Source: Hungatella sp. UBA4396 (lineage in GTDB: Bacteria; Bacillota; Clostridia; Lachnospirales; Lachnospiraceae). Taken from it: a stretch of DNA of 41,358 bases. Location: positions 1 through 41,358 of the forward strand of contig DGRE01000043.1 of the NCBI GenBank assembly GCA_002389905.1. Direction: 5' to 3'. The notes under the pieces are model-generated. The model did not search any database and was not told the DNA's origin. It was given only the letters and a program-made list of their open reading frames with translations. This document shows positions 6,466 through 13,956 of this stretch, in pieces (within the stretch, counting starts at the first letter, position 1; every line of letters starts with the position of its first letter). Made by a program: the position numbers and the translations under genes.

Positions 6466-7230
6466 TTATCGCACAATCACACATCTGCTGATCTGCAGGT
6501 ACTGACCGTTTTCAACAGTCATATAACTTATTCCTAAGAAGTTATCATTGGCTATAATATTATTAAGTCCTCCGCTGGAATTTCCGAGCACTGCGCAATA
6601 GCCGCTGTATTCTGAGCCGCTTTGCAGCTTATACTCTCCGGCTGGAATGTGATATCCAACTTTGAACATATTTCCTTTGGTGTAGTCGATTTGTGAAACT
6701 TCACTGATAGGCGATAAGGTTCCGTTGGTTAATTTCAAATACTGTCCGTTTGTTACAGTCACAATGGCATTATAAGAAAAGTTATCGTTGTCAATAATAC
6801 TCTCGAAATTACCACTGCTGTCAGAAGCAATTTCATAATATGCACCAAAATCACTAGTGGAGAATAATACATATTCACCGGCAGCGATATCCGTACCGAC
6901 TTTATATGTGCCAGAACCAATGACCGTTGAAGGGGAAGATGTAACAGTGCTCAACTGAACAGATGTGCTTGCGCCGGAGTTATTAACCCATGCTCCATCT
7001 GCGCCAACGTTGTATCCGTCGGGCGTTGTGGTATTGACAAGCATATACCCTGATTCATTGAAATAATAGGATTTGCCGTCAATTGTCTGCCAGCCTGACT
7101 TGGTATAGCCTCCATCGTCGTTCTGATACCACCAACCGGTGGTGTCTTGCTTCCATTCTCCGGCAAGGACCGCAGTGCTCATAGCTGCAGATAGGATAGC
7201 GGTTGCAATTAATAATTTTGTCTTTCTCAT
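6466..7230 (-). CDS. Secreted cell-wall-binding-repeat protein with duplicated C-terminal domain
   Basis: A 254-residue exported protein. The signal peptide (MRKTKLLIATAILSAAMSTAVLA) ends at AGEW. Then come choline/cell-wall-binding-type repeats rich in Trp/Tyr (GWWYQNDDGGYTKSGWQTIDGK, YYFNESGYM), followed by a Ser/Thr linker. Two homologous beta-rich units follow: GTYKVGTDIAAGEYVLF...NGQYLKL and NMFKVGYHIPAGEYKLQ...NGQYLQI. It probably attaches to the envelope by the repeats; the function of the duplicated domain is unknown. An AGAGG site precedes the ATG on the minus strand. Its 3' end abuts the cotJC-terminator remnant, so that rearrangement ends within a few bases of this stop. Confidence 0.82.
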   Translation of the reverse strand: MRKTKLLIATAILSAAMSTAVLAGEWKQDTTGWWYQNDDGGYTKSGWQTIDGKSYYFNESGYMLVNTTTPDGYNVGADGAWVNNSGASTSVQLSTVTSSPSTVIGSGTYKVGTDIAAGEYVLFSTSDFGAYYEIASDSSGNFESIIDNDNFSYNAIVTVTNGQYLKLTNGTLSPISEVSQIDYTKGNMFKVGYHIPAGEYKLQSGSEYSGYCAVLGNSSGGLNNIIANDNFLGISYMTVENGQYLQISRCVIVR

Positions 7231-7378
7231 TTCATTGCCTCTTTTCTTTTGTTTTTATTAAAAAGCCAATGGCTGTTTAACCTTAATTCCGATAATCCTT
7301 TGGAATATTTTGTATCATTTCAGAAGCATTCTTTGATAGAACCGCCTGGTATGCCAGCATAGGGCAATTTAATCTCTT

Positions 7379-8098
7379 TCAATAATCCCTTCCATAAAGC
7401 CATTGTGCTTCAGCCCGCTGAAACATGTAATCATTTCCACGTTCCCGTTTCAGCTCTTCAAAAAAAGACATGCGCTCTTCGGTTTTGGAGGAAAGATGGG
7501 GTTTTCCTTTTTGTGATATCTCCTTTGCCTGAATTTTAGGAAAGAAGAGATTTTCCAGCTCTATTTCCGGCTTTGACGGTTTTCTGGTTGTTTGGCAAAT
7601 ATACTGAAACCATATTTTATAATCTGCCAAGGCGTTGTTGGAAGCTCTGGCGGATAGATTGAAGGTACTGCGGATTTGCTCGGCGCTTTCGTATCCATAT
7701 TTATGTATTAAGATTCTGGGGGCCAATAAATAACTGGTGAAGTAATCTACGATATTTTCAAATTCCTGGCTCGTGGATGGGATACCCAATATATGGTGGC
7801 CTAGCTCATGCATTAAAGAAAATCGAATCCTGCTTGAAAGAATTTTCTCATTATAAGCAACGATTCTGTTCCATGAAAATGCGTCATTGGTACATAGCTT
7901 ACACATTTCATATAATTCTTGATTCTTCCCCTTTAAATCGGTATAACTATACAGCTTGAAATTGTAGTGTTCCAAAATGTTTGAGCAATCAATAGGGAAG
8001 GTTTGGATGCTGCAATCTTTATAAACTTTTAAAATACCTCTTAGTATTTTTTTCCGTATTTCAGGAGACAGATCAGTGAAGCATAAAATATTACGCAA
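7379..8098 (-). CDS. ImmA/IrrE-type metallopeptidase
   Basis: A 239-residue protein with a zinc-protease motif H97-E98-L-G-H101 (SLMHELGHHILG), then an acidic/aromatic helix (EFENIVDYFTSYLLAPR) that supplies the third ligand in the IrrE/ImmA family. Family members cleave or inactivate a partner XRE repressor to derepress mobile elements or stress genes. It lies 12 bases downstream of an XRE gene on the same strand, the classic repressor/anti-repressor pairing. The C-terminal third (about residues 170-239) is charged and has no recognised motif. Confidence 0.87.
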   Translation of the reverse strand: MRNILCFTDLSPEIRKKILRGILKVYKDCSIQTFPIDCSNILEHYNFKLYSYTDLKGKNQELYEMCKLCTNDAFSWNRIVAYNEKILSSRIRFSLMHELGHHILGIPSTSQEFENIVDYFTSYLLAPRILIHKYGYESAEQIRSTFNLSARASNNALADYKIWFQYICQTTRKPSKPEIELENLFFPKIQAKEISQKGKPHLSSKTEERMSFFEELKRERGNDYMFQRAEAQWLYGRDY

Positions 8099-8110
8099 AT
8101 AAATCAGTCC

Positions 8111-8443
8111 TTAATTGTCGATTTCGGACAGAAGCTGTATTAAGCGCATTTTTTGTTCTACGGATAAGGCCTTTCCATTTCTGGCAACCAGTTTTTCAAA
8201 ATCAGCATAAGAATGAGAGCTGCTTTTCGTAGTATCCTGGGCAGACAATTCTTCTAACTCATCCAATGTAATACCCAGTTCCCTGCATATTCTGATTACG
8301 ACATCGACGCTGGCTTTACCAATACCTGTTCTATTTAATATTGTGTATAAGCTGGTATATGGTATATCGCATTTTTCTGCAAAAGCCCTCAGACTATATC
8401 CCTGTTCTTTTATAAGTTGTTGTATAATTTGCTCTCTTTCCAT
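8111..8443 (-). CDS. XRE-family repressor
   Basis: A 110-residue DNA-binding protein with an N-terminal helix-turn-helix (GYSLRAFAEKCDIPYTSLYTILNRTG, about residues 15-41) and an oligomerisation tail. It forms an operon with the ImmA-like protease. An AGAGGTG site lies just upstream of the ATG. Its promoter (8470-8498) contains a GCGAATAT half-site in the spacer. The same sequence forms a perfect palindrome downstream of the divergent promoter, so autoregulation and control of the divergent Cro-like gene are likely. Confidence 0.88.
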   Translation of the reverse strand: MEREQIIQQLIKEQGYSLRAFAEKCDIPYTSLYTILNRTGIGKASVDVVIRICRELGITLDELEELSAQDTTKSSSHSYADFEKLVARNGKALSVEQKMRLIQLLSEIDN

Positions 8444-8469
8444 GTTTTCACCTCTTTCTAAGTGACTTT

Positions 8470-8498
8470 ATTATATATGATTTTGCGAATATTGTAAA
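8470..8498 (-). promoter_or_regulatory. Leftward SigA-type promoter of XRE-ImmA operon with operator half-site
   Basis: On the minus strand TTTACA (8498-8493), 17-bp spacer, TATAAT (8475-8470). The spacer contains ATATTCGC, identical to each arm of the operator at 8609-8628. Confidence 0.82.
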
Positions 8499-8546
8499 TA
8501 GAAAAAGACGCAAATGCAAACAAAATCAGCATGATATGGTGAAATA

Positions 8547-8595
8547 TATTCTCACATGAAAATATTGTGCTTGACAATGGTTGTACGTGAGAATA
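8547..8595. promoter_or_regulatory. Inverted half-sites flanking the rightward -35 box
   Basis: TATTCTCAC (8547-8555) and its exact complement GTGAGAATA (8587-8595) face each other across the -35 element; the second overlaps the -10 box. A second-regulator site or a looping site is possible. Confidence 0.55.
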
Positions 8596-8599
8596 TAAT
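8571..8599 (+). promoter_or_regulatory. Rightward consensus SigA promoter
   Basis: Perfect TTGACA (8571-8576), 17-bp spacer, perfect TATAAT (8594-8599). It drives the Cro-like gene at 8648. Confidence 0.9.
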
Positions 8600-8608
8600 A
8601 CAAGAAAG

Positions 8609-8628
8609 ATATTCGCTAGTGCGAATAT
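8609..8628. promoter_or_regulatory. Palindromic operator
   Basis: ATATTCGC-tagt-GCGAATAT, a perfect 8-4-8 inverted repeat starting just after the expected transcription start. It shares its arm with the spacer of the leftward promoter. Confidence 0.8.
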
Positions 8629-8647
8629 GAAAACAGGAGGTGATGAG

Positions 8648-8863
8648 GTGTATCCCAATTTACTGGCAACCATGAAGGTGAAGGGAGTAACTTTTACTCA
8701 AATTGCGGATTTACTTGAATGCAGGTATCAGACGATAAGTGAAAATTTTCAGGGAAATACTGAAAAAGGCATTTACTTTGATGATGCTCAAAAAATATGG
8801 AAAGTATTTTTCCCTGAGTATGATTTCATCTGGTTGTTTAGAAGAACAAAAAGTGAACCTTAA
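8648..8863 (+). CDS. Small Cro/XRE-like DNA-binding protein
   Basis: A 71-residue protein reading VYPNLLATMKVKGVTFTQIADLLECRYQTISENFQG, a helix-turn-helix of the type found in phage and conjugative-element genes (Cro-like partner). I place the start at GTG 8648, seven bases after AGGAGG (8635-8640); the upstream ATG 8627 would overlap the operator and ribosome binding site. It is divergent from the XRE-ImmA operon with two near-consensus promoters between them. Together this looks like a lysogeny-type or integrative-element switch, although no integrase is visible near it. Confidence 0.78.
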   Translation: MYPNLLATMKVKGVTFTQIADLLECRYQTISENFQGNTEKGIYFDDAQKIWKVFFPEYDFIWLFRRTKSEP

Positions 8864-8986
8864 TAACAAACATATGTTCGATAATATTAATATACCATTA
8901 TCAGATATGTGTGTCAATAAAAAAATCTATTAGGGATGTAAGGGGATGCCAGAAGAAGGAGAGTCAGAAGGTTTTACAAGAAAGGA

Positions 8987-9127
8987 ATGGTGATACATAT
9001 AAAATCAGCGGTAAAAGAAAGGTCTGACATAGTAACGGGCCGGTCATGTAAATCCTGCCGGCACCAACTCCATTGCCCGGAACGCAGCCGACGGTATGTC
9101 TGCAAGGATTATAAAAAGAGAGGATAA
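8987..9127 (+). CDS. Small four-cysteine protein (46 aa)
   Basis: ATG 8987 or the adjacent GTG 8990; AAGAAAGGA lies just upstream, best spaced for the GTG. Residues 21-46 read CKSCRHQLHCPERSRRYVC followed by KDYKKRG, a C-x2-C-x5-C-x8-C arrangement resembling a small zinc-binding knuckle. I recall similar short Cys4 ORFs in clostridial mobile-element regions, but cannot name a family. The frame is open from 8942 and ends TAA at 9125-9127. It lies between a Cro-like gene and a cell-wall-binding fragment. Confidence 0.45.
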   Translation: MVIHIKSAVKERSDIVTGRSCKSCRHQLHCPERSRRYVCKDYKKRG

Positions 9128-9148
9128 TGTAATCAACAAGCACAACCA

Positions 9149-9337
9149 ATGCCGTATAGCATTAACCAGAAGGGCAGGTGGTACTACCTGGGAGCTGACA
9201 GAGCCATGGTCAAGGGCCTGCAAGTGATTGATGGCAAATGGTATTATCTGGACCAGAACGGTAAGATGGTCATGCAGCCGATAACACTCACCCCGGATCA
9301 GAATGGGGCTCTGAGGTATCCAGGTTTAGCAGAGTAA
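9149..9337 (+). pseudogene. Cell-wall-binding repeat fragment
   Basis: A 62-residue frame containing two choline/cell-wall-binding-like repeats (KGRWYYLGADRAMVKGLQVI and DGKWYYLDQNGKMVMQP) but no signal peptide, no catalytic domain and no ribosome binding site before the ATG. It begins only seven codons after the stop of the preceding Cys4 ORF in the same frame. It is best read as the remnant C-terminus of a secreted wall-binding protein, possibly related to the intact one at 6466-7230. Confidence 0.6.
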
Positions 9338-9402
9338 ATTATGAAAACCTTTCCTAATCACATATAATAACCGTGTAAAACATCTTATAGGAGGAAAATT
9401 AA

Positions 9403-9603
9403 ATGATAACTTACAACAAGCTATGGGATACCATGAAGGAAAAAGGTGTAAGTCAATACCGCCTGATAAAGGACTACGGAATCAGTGCTGGTCAGATTGG
9501 CCGGTTAAAGAAAAACAGGTATGTATCCACGCACACATTGGAGCGGCTATGCGAGATATTAAAGTGTAATGTAGAGGATGTAGTACAGTACATATCCGAG
9601 TAA
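9403..9603 (+). CDS. XRE-family regulator (66 aa, YozG-like)
   Basis: ATG 9403 follows TAGGAGGAAAATTAA. The whole protein is one helix-turn-helix domain: YNKLWDTMKEKGVSQYRLIK, then GISAGQIGRLKKNRYVSTHTLERLCEILKCNVEDVVQYI. This is the common small Cro/C1 type found in clostridial chromosomes and mobile elements. It stands alone; a GC-rich hairpin follows. Its target is unknown. Confidence 0.85.
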   Translation: MITYNKLWDTMKEKGVSQYRLIKDYGISAGQIGRLKKNRYVSTHTLERLCEILKCNVEDVVQYISE

Positions 9604-9610
9604 CGAAACA

Positions 9611-9633
9611 GGGCGGGTACTCCGGTTCCGCCC
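9611..9633 (+). terminator. Weak hairpin after the 66-aa XRE gene
   Basis: GGGCGG-gtactccggtt-CCGCCC; no T-run follows, so termination may be weak. Confidence 0.4.
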
Positions 9634-9638
9634 CAAGT

Positions 9639-9833
9639 TTACTTAAATTTAATGTGACCTTTCAAAGTTTCAGTAATTTCTTTAAAATCTTTATTCTTTA
9701 TATAATTCAGATAATTTAGAATCCTTTAGATATTCTCTCTTAGTTTTGCGAGATAAATTTGTTTATAAAAATAATCGAAGTTGTAAACGCTGTCATAGAT
9801 ATTTAATTATAGATCATACCTGATTAAACATGC
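9639..9833 (-). pseudogene. Decayed coding remnant, minus strand
   Basis: One minus-strand frame shows protein-like residues interrupted by two in-frame stops. The segments are ...NIYDSVYNFDYFYKQIYLAK, then RILNYLNYIKNKDFKEITET, ending LKGHIKFK and a stop at 9639-9641. There is no start or ribosome binding site. It could be a dead mobile-element gene. The rest of the 9604-9877 gap is AT-rich without other features. Confidence 0.3.
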
Positions 9834-9877
9834 AAAATGTGTAGTTATGATTCCGGCAGCAGATTCTAGTATCCAAA

Positions 9878-9929
9878 ATTGACTTGCAAGTCAATCAATG
9901 TTATAATTTAAATTGACTAACAAGTCAAT
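9878..9929. promoter_or_regulatory. TetR promoter with twin palindromic operators
   Basis: TTGACT (9879-9884), 17-bp spacer and TATAAT (9902-9907) form the promoter. ATTGACTTGCAAGTCAAT (9878-9895, perfect palindrome) covers the -35 box, and ATTGACTAACAAGTCAAT (9912-9929) lies just after the -10 box. The centres are 34 bp apart. Confidence 0.9.
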
Positions 9930-9945
9930 GAAAGGAGACATCTGC

Positions 9946-10623
9946 ATGGATTTTATTGAAATAGAACAAAAAGTTACTTTCAGCCAAACAGTACAGGAGC
10001 ACAAAATTATGTCAACAGATCCCGAAAAGCGGGCACGTATACTGAGGGCAGCCATGGAAGAATTTCTCAAGGGCTACGGCAAAGCCAACACGGACGTCAT
10101 TGTGGAAAAGGCGGGTATTTCTAAGGGACTGCTGTTTCACTACTTTGGTTCCAAAAAGGGTCTCTTTCTATTTTTGATGCAATATGCCATTGACGTGGTC
10201 AGTGCAGAATATGAAAAGGCTGTGGCATGGAACAAAGACTTTATCGAAACCATTTGGGATATCTCCATGATAGCAGTGGATTTGCTCACTGTCATGCCGC
10301 TTGTACTTCGATTTATGGGAGGCGGTGTGTTTGTCATCCAGGAGGAATTCCCGGAAGAAGCCGGCCTGTTCGGCAATCCTTTGGACCGGCTTTTCAAAAG
10401 TGCACGGGGGCAAATGGACCGCAGTCTCTTTAGGAAGGACATTGACGTGGAAAAAGCATCAGACCTGATTATGTGGACTATTTATGGATACAACAACCGG
10501 ATTGCCGGATATGACTGGAGGCAGGATGGCTGGGACAGCCAAATTGAACAAATAAAAAAAGAGCTGCGGGATTATCTGGATATGCTGCGCAAGCTGCTTT
10601 ACAAGGACGCAAAGGAGGTGTGA
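9946..10623 (+). CDS. TetR/AcrR family repressor of the adjacent ABC exporter
   Basis: A 225-residue regulator. The N-terminal domain ends in the TetR helix-turn-helix NTDVIVEKAGISKGLLFHYFGSKKGLFLFL; the rest is a helical ligand-binding domain. The start is ATG 9946 after AAAGGAGA; the TTG at 9913 would lie within the second operator. Two copies of an 18-bp palindrome bracket its promoter, so it almost certainly represses itself and the two downstream transporter genes. The stop lies two bases before the ABC ATPase start region. The ligand is unknown, perhaps the exported compound. Confidence 0.92.
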   Translation: MDFIEIEQKVTFSQTVQEHKIMSTDPEKRARILRAAMEEFLKGYGKANTDVIVEKAGISKGLLFHYFGSKKGLFLFLMQYAIDVVSAEYEKAVAWNKDFIETIWDISMIAVDLLTVMPLVLRFMGGGVFVIQEEFPEEAGLFGNPLDRLFKSARGQMDRSLFRKDIDVEKASDLIMWTIYGYNNRIAGYDWRQDGWDSQIEQIKKELRDYLDMLRKLLYKDAKEV

Positions 10624-10625
10624 GT

Positions 10626-11321
10626 ATGTTTTTATCCGTATCAAATCTCACTAAAAGCTATCAAGGCGGGACGACAACCCATGTGCTGAACGGAGTAGAT
10701 CTGGAGTTAAAGCAGGGGAGCATCGGGGTAATTCTCGGCCCCTCCGGATCGGGAAAATCCACGCTGATGAACATCATCGGCGGTGTGGACCGGGCGGACA
10801 GCGGAAAAGTGCTGATGGATGGCACAGAGGTGACAGCCCTGACAGATAACCAGCTCACCGAATACCGGCGGGACCGGATTGGTTTTGTTTTTCAATTTTA
10901 CAATCTCGTGCCCAATCTCACGGTTGCTGAGAATATCGAGGTGGTGTCCAATATCAGCGAGTCCCCTCTGCCTGTTGACGAGGTGCTGTCAGCGGTAGGT
11001 CTTGCCGATAAGAAGTACCGTTTCCCCCGTGAGCTTTCTGGCGGAGAGCAGCAGAGGGTTTCTATTGCCCGGGCAATTGTGAAAAATCCGGCCCTGCTTC
11101 TTTGTGACGAGCCCACCGGTGCTCTGGATTATGTCACTTCAAGGGGAGTGCTGGCTCTGCTCCAAAGGGTGAATGCACAGTACGGCACTACCCTCCTGAT
11201 GATTACCCATAACAGCGCAATTGCCGGAATAGCCCATGCTGTTTATAGGCTGAGGGATGGCAAGGTGGCAGAAGAGTATTCCAATGCCCAGCCTGTTCCC
11301 GCAGAAAGGATTGAGTGGTAA
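10626..11321 (+). CDS. ABC transporter ATP-binding protein (MacB/LolD-like)
   Basis: A 231-residue ATPase. Walker A is GPSGSGKST (about residues 38-46), the Q-loop is FQFYNLVPNLTV, the signature LSGGEQQRVSIARA, Walker B LLLCDEPTGAL and the H-loop ITHN. The DEPTGALD form is typical of the LolD/MacB/FtsE-like subfamily that pairs with FtsX-type permeases. ATG 10626 is set by AGGAGG at 10613-10618; the GTG at 10620 overlaps the tetR stop. It is the middle gene of tetR-ATPase-permease and likely energises export of a toxic or lipid-like compound. Confidence 0.94.
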   Translation: MFLSVSNLTKSYQGGTTTHVLNGVDLELKQGSIGVILGPSGSGKSTLMNIIGGVDRADSGKVLMDGTEVTALTDNQLTEYRRDRIGFVFQFYNLVPNLTVAENIEVVSNISESPLPVDEVLSAVGLADKKYRFPRELSGGEQQRVSIARAIVKNPALLLCDEPTGALDYVTSRGVLALLQRVNAQYGTTLLMITHNSAIAGIAHAVYRLRDGKVAEEYSNAQPVPAERIEW

Positions 11322-11324
11322 GTC

Positions 11325-13571
11325 ATGGCACTGAATAAACGGATTTGGCGTACCCTGTCTGAGCACAAGGGCCGTTATATCGGCATCTTTATTCTTATTT
11401 TTCTGGGAAGCTTTACTTTTATTGCGGCCAAAGGCTTTGGGGATAATTACGAGCGGCTAGTCAGTGATTTTGCTCAAAACAATTGGCAGGAAGATATTTC
11501 CTTTTCAATCGACAGACCTTTAGAAGATATTGCAGCCTTGGAGCGGGAAAGCAATGCGGCAATAGAGTCTTACCGGTATTACGACCTGCCCCTGACAGGC
11601 AGCGGGGAGCTGAGGCTGCTGACACCCCAGCAAAAAGTTAACATTCCTGCCGTCACATCGGGAAAAGGACTGCAGAATGCGGGAGATATTCTGATCGATC
11701 CCTTTTTCGCAGCTAATCACGGGCTTGAAATTGGTGATAAGGTTGACGATGCAGAAAAAATATTTGAAATTGCCGGAACCATGGCGCTGCCTCACTATGT
11801 TTACCCCCTTAAATATATCAACGACATTCTGCCGCCCAGCGGCTTTGGCATAGGGCTTGTGTCCCAGAAGGATATGGACGCTTTTCCAGAGGCAGTGACG
11901 GTCTATGCCGCACGTTTTGCAGACAGGGACAATATTGATGGACAGATCATCAGCCTGCGAAATGCCCTGAACAGGCAGGGGGTGCAGGTCTCCGACTGGA
12001 TTGACGCCGAAAATAATAAGCGCATTCGTATGCCCTGGGCCACCATCACCGGAGCAAAAACTATGGCGGTCCCTTTGCCGGTGGCTATGTTCTTTCTTTG
12101 CTGTCTCATTGTAGGTGTTATCATCTGGAGGACCGTGAAGGCGGACAGCGTCATCATCGGTACCTTGTACGCACAAGGCTACCGCCGCCGGGAGCTTGTG
12201 CGGCATTACCTGGCCATTCCCCTTTTGCTGGCCGCTGCCGGAGGGATGACAGGAGTGTTTTTGGGGCTGGTGACTATTGATCCTGCAGTAAGCTATATGG
12301 CAAACAGCTATTATATTATCCCCTATCAGAAGCTTGTCATATCCGTCTCAGATGTTCTGGCCGGTATCCTCCTGCCTATGGCGTTTCTCGGGCTGGCAGC
12401 CTTACTTGTTACCCGCCGGGAGCTGGGGAAAACTGCCGGCGAGCTGATGAAGGGAGGAAGGGGGAAAGCAAAGGTCAACTTTTTGGAGAGCAGGCTGGGG
12501 CTGGAACGATTTACATTCCATACCAGATTCCAGCTGAGGGAACAGCTGCGCAGCATTCCCCAGCTTCTGTTTTTACTGTTTGGGGTTACGGCTGCGTCGA
12601 TGATGATGCTGTTTGGCTTTACAATCAACCATTCCATGAATGCTGTCTTTCAAAGCGGTACTGACGGCATGTACAATTATGCCTGGGAATATTCCTTTAA
12701 AGAAACCCGCCGGGGCGAGGTGCCTGATGGGGCAGCCCCATTTAATGCCCTGCGCTGCTACCCTCAGGGTAAGGAGAACGCTGAATTTTATCTCACTGGA
12801 ATTGAACCGGATGCCGGCGGTATTATTTTACGAGGGGCTGATGGAAAAATTTTGCCTAAAAATCAGGTAAACATCACCCGCCCCATGGCTGACCGGCTGA
12901 AGCTGCGGGTTGGCAGCCTTGTCACTTTTGTCAGCAAACTAGACGGACAGATATATGAACTGGCGGTGGATGGAATTATTGAAACTTATGCCGGACAGTT
13001 TATTTACCTGCCTCTGGATGCCTTCAACAGCCTGACCGGACAGCCGGAGGGCAGTTATACCGGAGTGTTCAGTACGGAGGTTTTGCCTTATGAAGAATGG
13101 GAGCTTTCAGGTGTTAAGGACTTGCAGAATCTGAACAACGCTATGGACTACCTGGCTGCGCCTATAATCCTGGCGGCAGTCTTTATGACTGTGATTGCGG
13201 GGCTGATGGGGGCAATTATCATTTTTCTGGTTACTTCTCTGATGATTGAGGAGAACCGGGGAACCATTTCCCTGTTGAAGGTGTTTGGCTATAGAGAGAA
13301 AGAGATAGGCTCTTTGATTCTCGATGGATCAACCTGGGTGGTGGTGGCAGGGTTTGCGCTGGGGGTGCCGTTGATGCTGGCAGCCGCAGGTGCAATGTAC
13401 GCTTATTTAGGAGAAATGATCAACATGGTTCTGCCCATAATTCTGAGTCCGGTGTATGTGCTGATCAGCTTTGTGCTGATCATAGCCGTATACTTGTTAA
13501 CCAGGAGGTTCAGCGGGCGGAAGCTTTTAAATATCTCCATGAGTGAAGCCCTGAAGGCCGGGTCGGAATAA
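11325..13571 (+). CDS. ABC transporter permease, FtsX/MacB type
   Basis: A 748-residue permease starting 3 bases after the ATPase stop. There is one membrane helix at the N-terminus (about 17-38), then a large extracytoplasmic domain. Three helices follow in the middle (about 245-370), a second membrane block begins near residue 405, a second external domain follows, and the last three helices lie near 610-735. This duplicated FtsX layout is usual for clostridial macrolide/bacitracin-type exporters. The motif EENRGTISLLKVFGYREKEI in the last cytoplasmic loop is typical of the coupling region. Substrate not predictable. A strong terminator ends the operon. Confidence 0.9.
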   Translation: MALNKRIWRTLSEHKGRYIGIFILIFLGSFTFIAAKGFGDNYERLVSDFAQNNWQEDISFSIDRPLEDIAALERESNAAIESYRYYDLPLTGSGELRLLTPQQKVNIPAVTSGKGLQNAGDILIDPFFAANHGLEIGDKVDDAEKIFEIAGTMALPHYVYPLKYINDILPPSGFGIGLVSQKDMDAFPEAVTVYAARFADRDNIDGQIISLRNALNRQGVQVSDWIDAENNKRIRMPWATITGAKTMAVPLPVAMFFLCCLIVGVIIWRTVKADSVIIGTLYAQGYRRRELVRHYLAIPLLLAAAGGMTGVFLGLVTIDPAVSYMANSYYIIPYQKLVISVSDVLAGILLPMAFLGLAALLVTRRELGKTAGELMKGGRGKAKVNFLESRLGLERFTFHTRFQLREQLRSIPQLLFLLFGVTAASMMMLFGFTINHSMNAVFQSGTDGMYNYAWEYSFKETRRGEVPDGAAPFNALRCYPQGKENAEFYLTGIEPDAGGIILRGADGKILPKNQVNITRPMADRLKLRVGSLVTFVSKLDGQIYELAVDGIIETYAGQFIYLPLDAFNSLTGQPEGSYTGVFSTEVLPYEEWELSGVKDLQNLNNAMDYLAAPIILAAVFMTVIAGLMGAIIIFLVTSLMIEENRGTISLLKVFGYREKEIGSLILDGSTWVVVAGFALGVPLMLAAAGAMYAYLGEMINMVLPIILSPVYVLISFVLIIAVYLLTRRFSGRKLLNISMSEALKAGSE

Positions 13572-13589
13572 CGGGAATTATAAATAACA

Positions 13590-13618
13590 AAAACGGACGG
13601 GGGGTTCCCGTCCGTTTT
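13590..13618 (+). terminator. Terminator of the TetR-ABC operon
   Basis: AAAACGGACGGG-gggtt-CCCGTCCGTTTT. The flanking A- and T-runs make it potentially bidirectional. Confidence 0.9.
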
Positions 13619-13868
13619 ATATGGCTGCTTTTCTCTCCAGTGGGATATTGCAGCAAAACCAGCTCAAATATCGAAATAGAACCCCTTTTAATAAATCCAT
13701 GGAAGGAATACACTTGGAGATAGTTTTATTATCTTTATGACGGGGTGCAGAAGATGGGATTAGGAAAATGTTTTAAAATACTAAGGGTTTCTGAGGAGAT
13801 TTATCACAAATATTATAATATATGATTGAAGATGATAAAATATGTGTACAATATTTACAGCAAGTAAC

Positions 13869-13897
13869 TTGAAATATATGGTAAAATATGATAAAAT
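13869..13897 (+). promoter_or_regulatory. Candidate hppA promoter
   Basis: TTGAAA (13869-13874), 17-bp spacer, TAAAAT (13892-13897), about 60 bases before the hppA start. Confidence 0.6.
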
Positions 13898-13956
13898 ATA
13901 CAATGGTACAATGGGAAGAATTTTTATTTTCAAGAAAATAGGAGGTTAATGGTGTT

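Larger units (their letters stand above)
13572..13956. other. 385-base intergenic region before hppA
   Basis: Holds the ABC operon terminator (13590-13618), then AT-rich DNA with the best hppA promoter candidate near its end (13869-13897). I see no gene and no conserved riboswitch core. Confidence 0.6.

Noticed and set aside
13800..13900. Repeated ATATGATAAAATATAC stretches before hppA as a possible riboswitch or operator
   Set aside because: Simple AT-rich similarity; no conserved riboswitch core or clear dyad symmetry.
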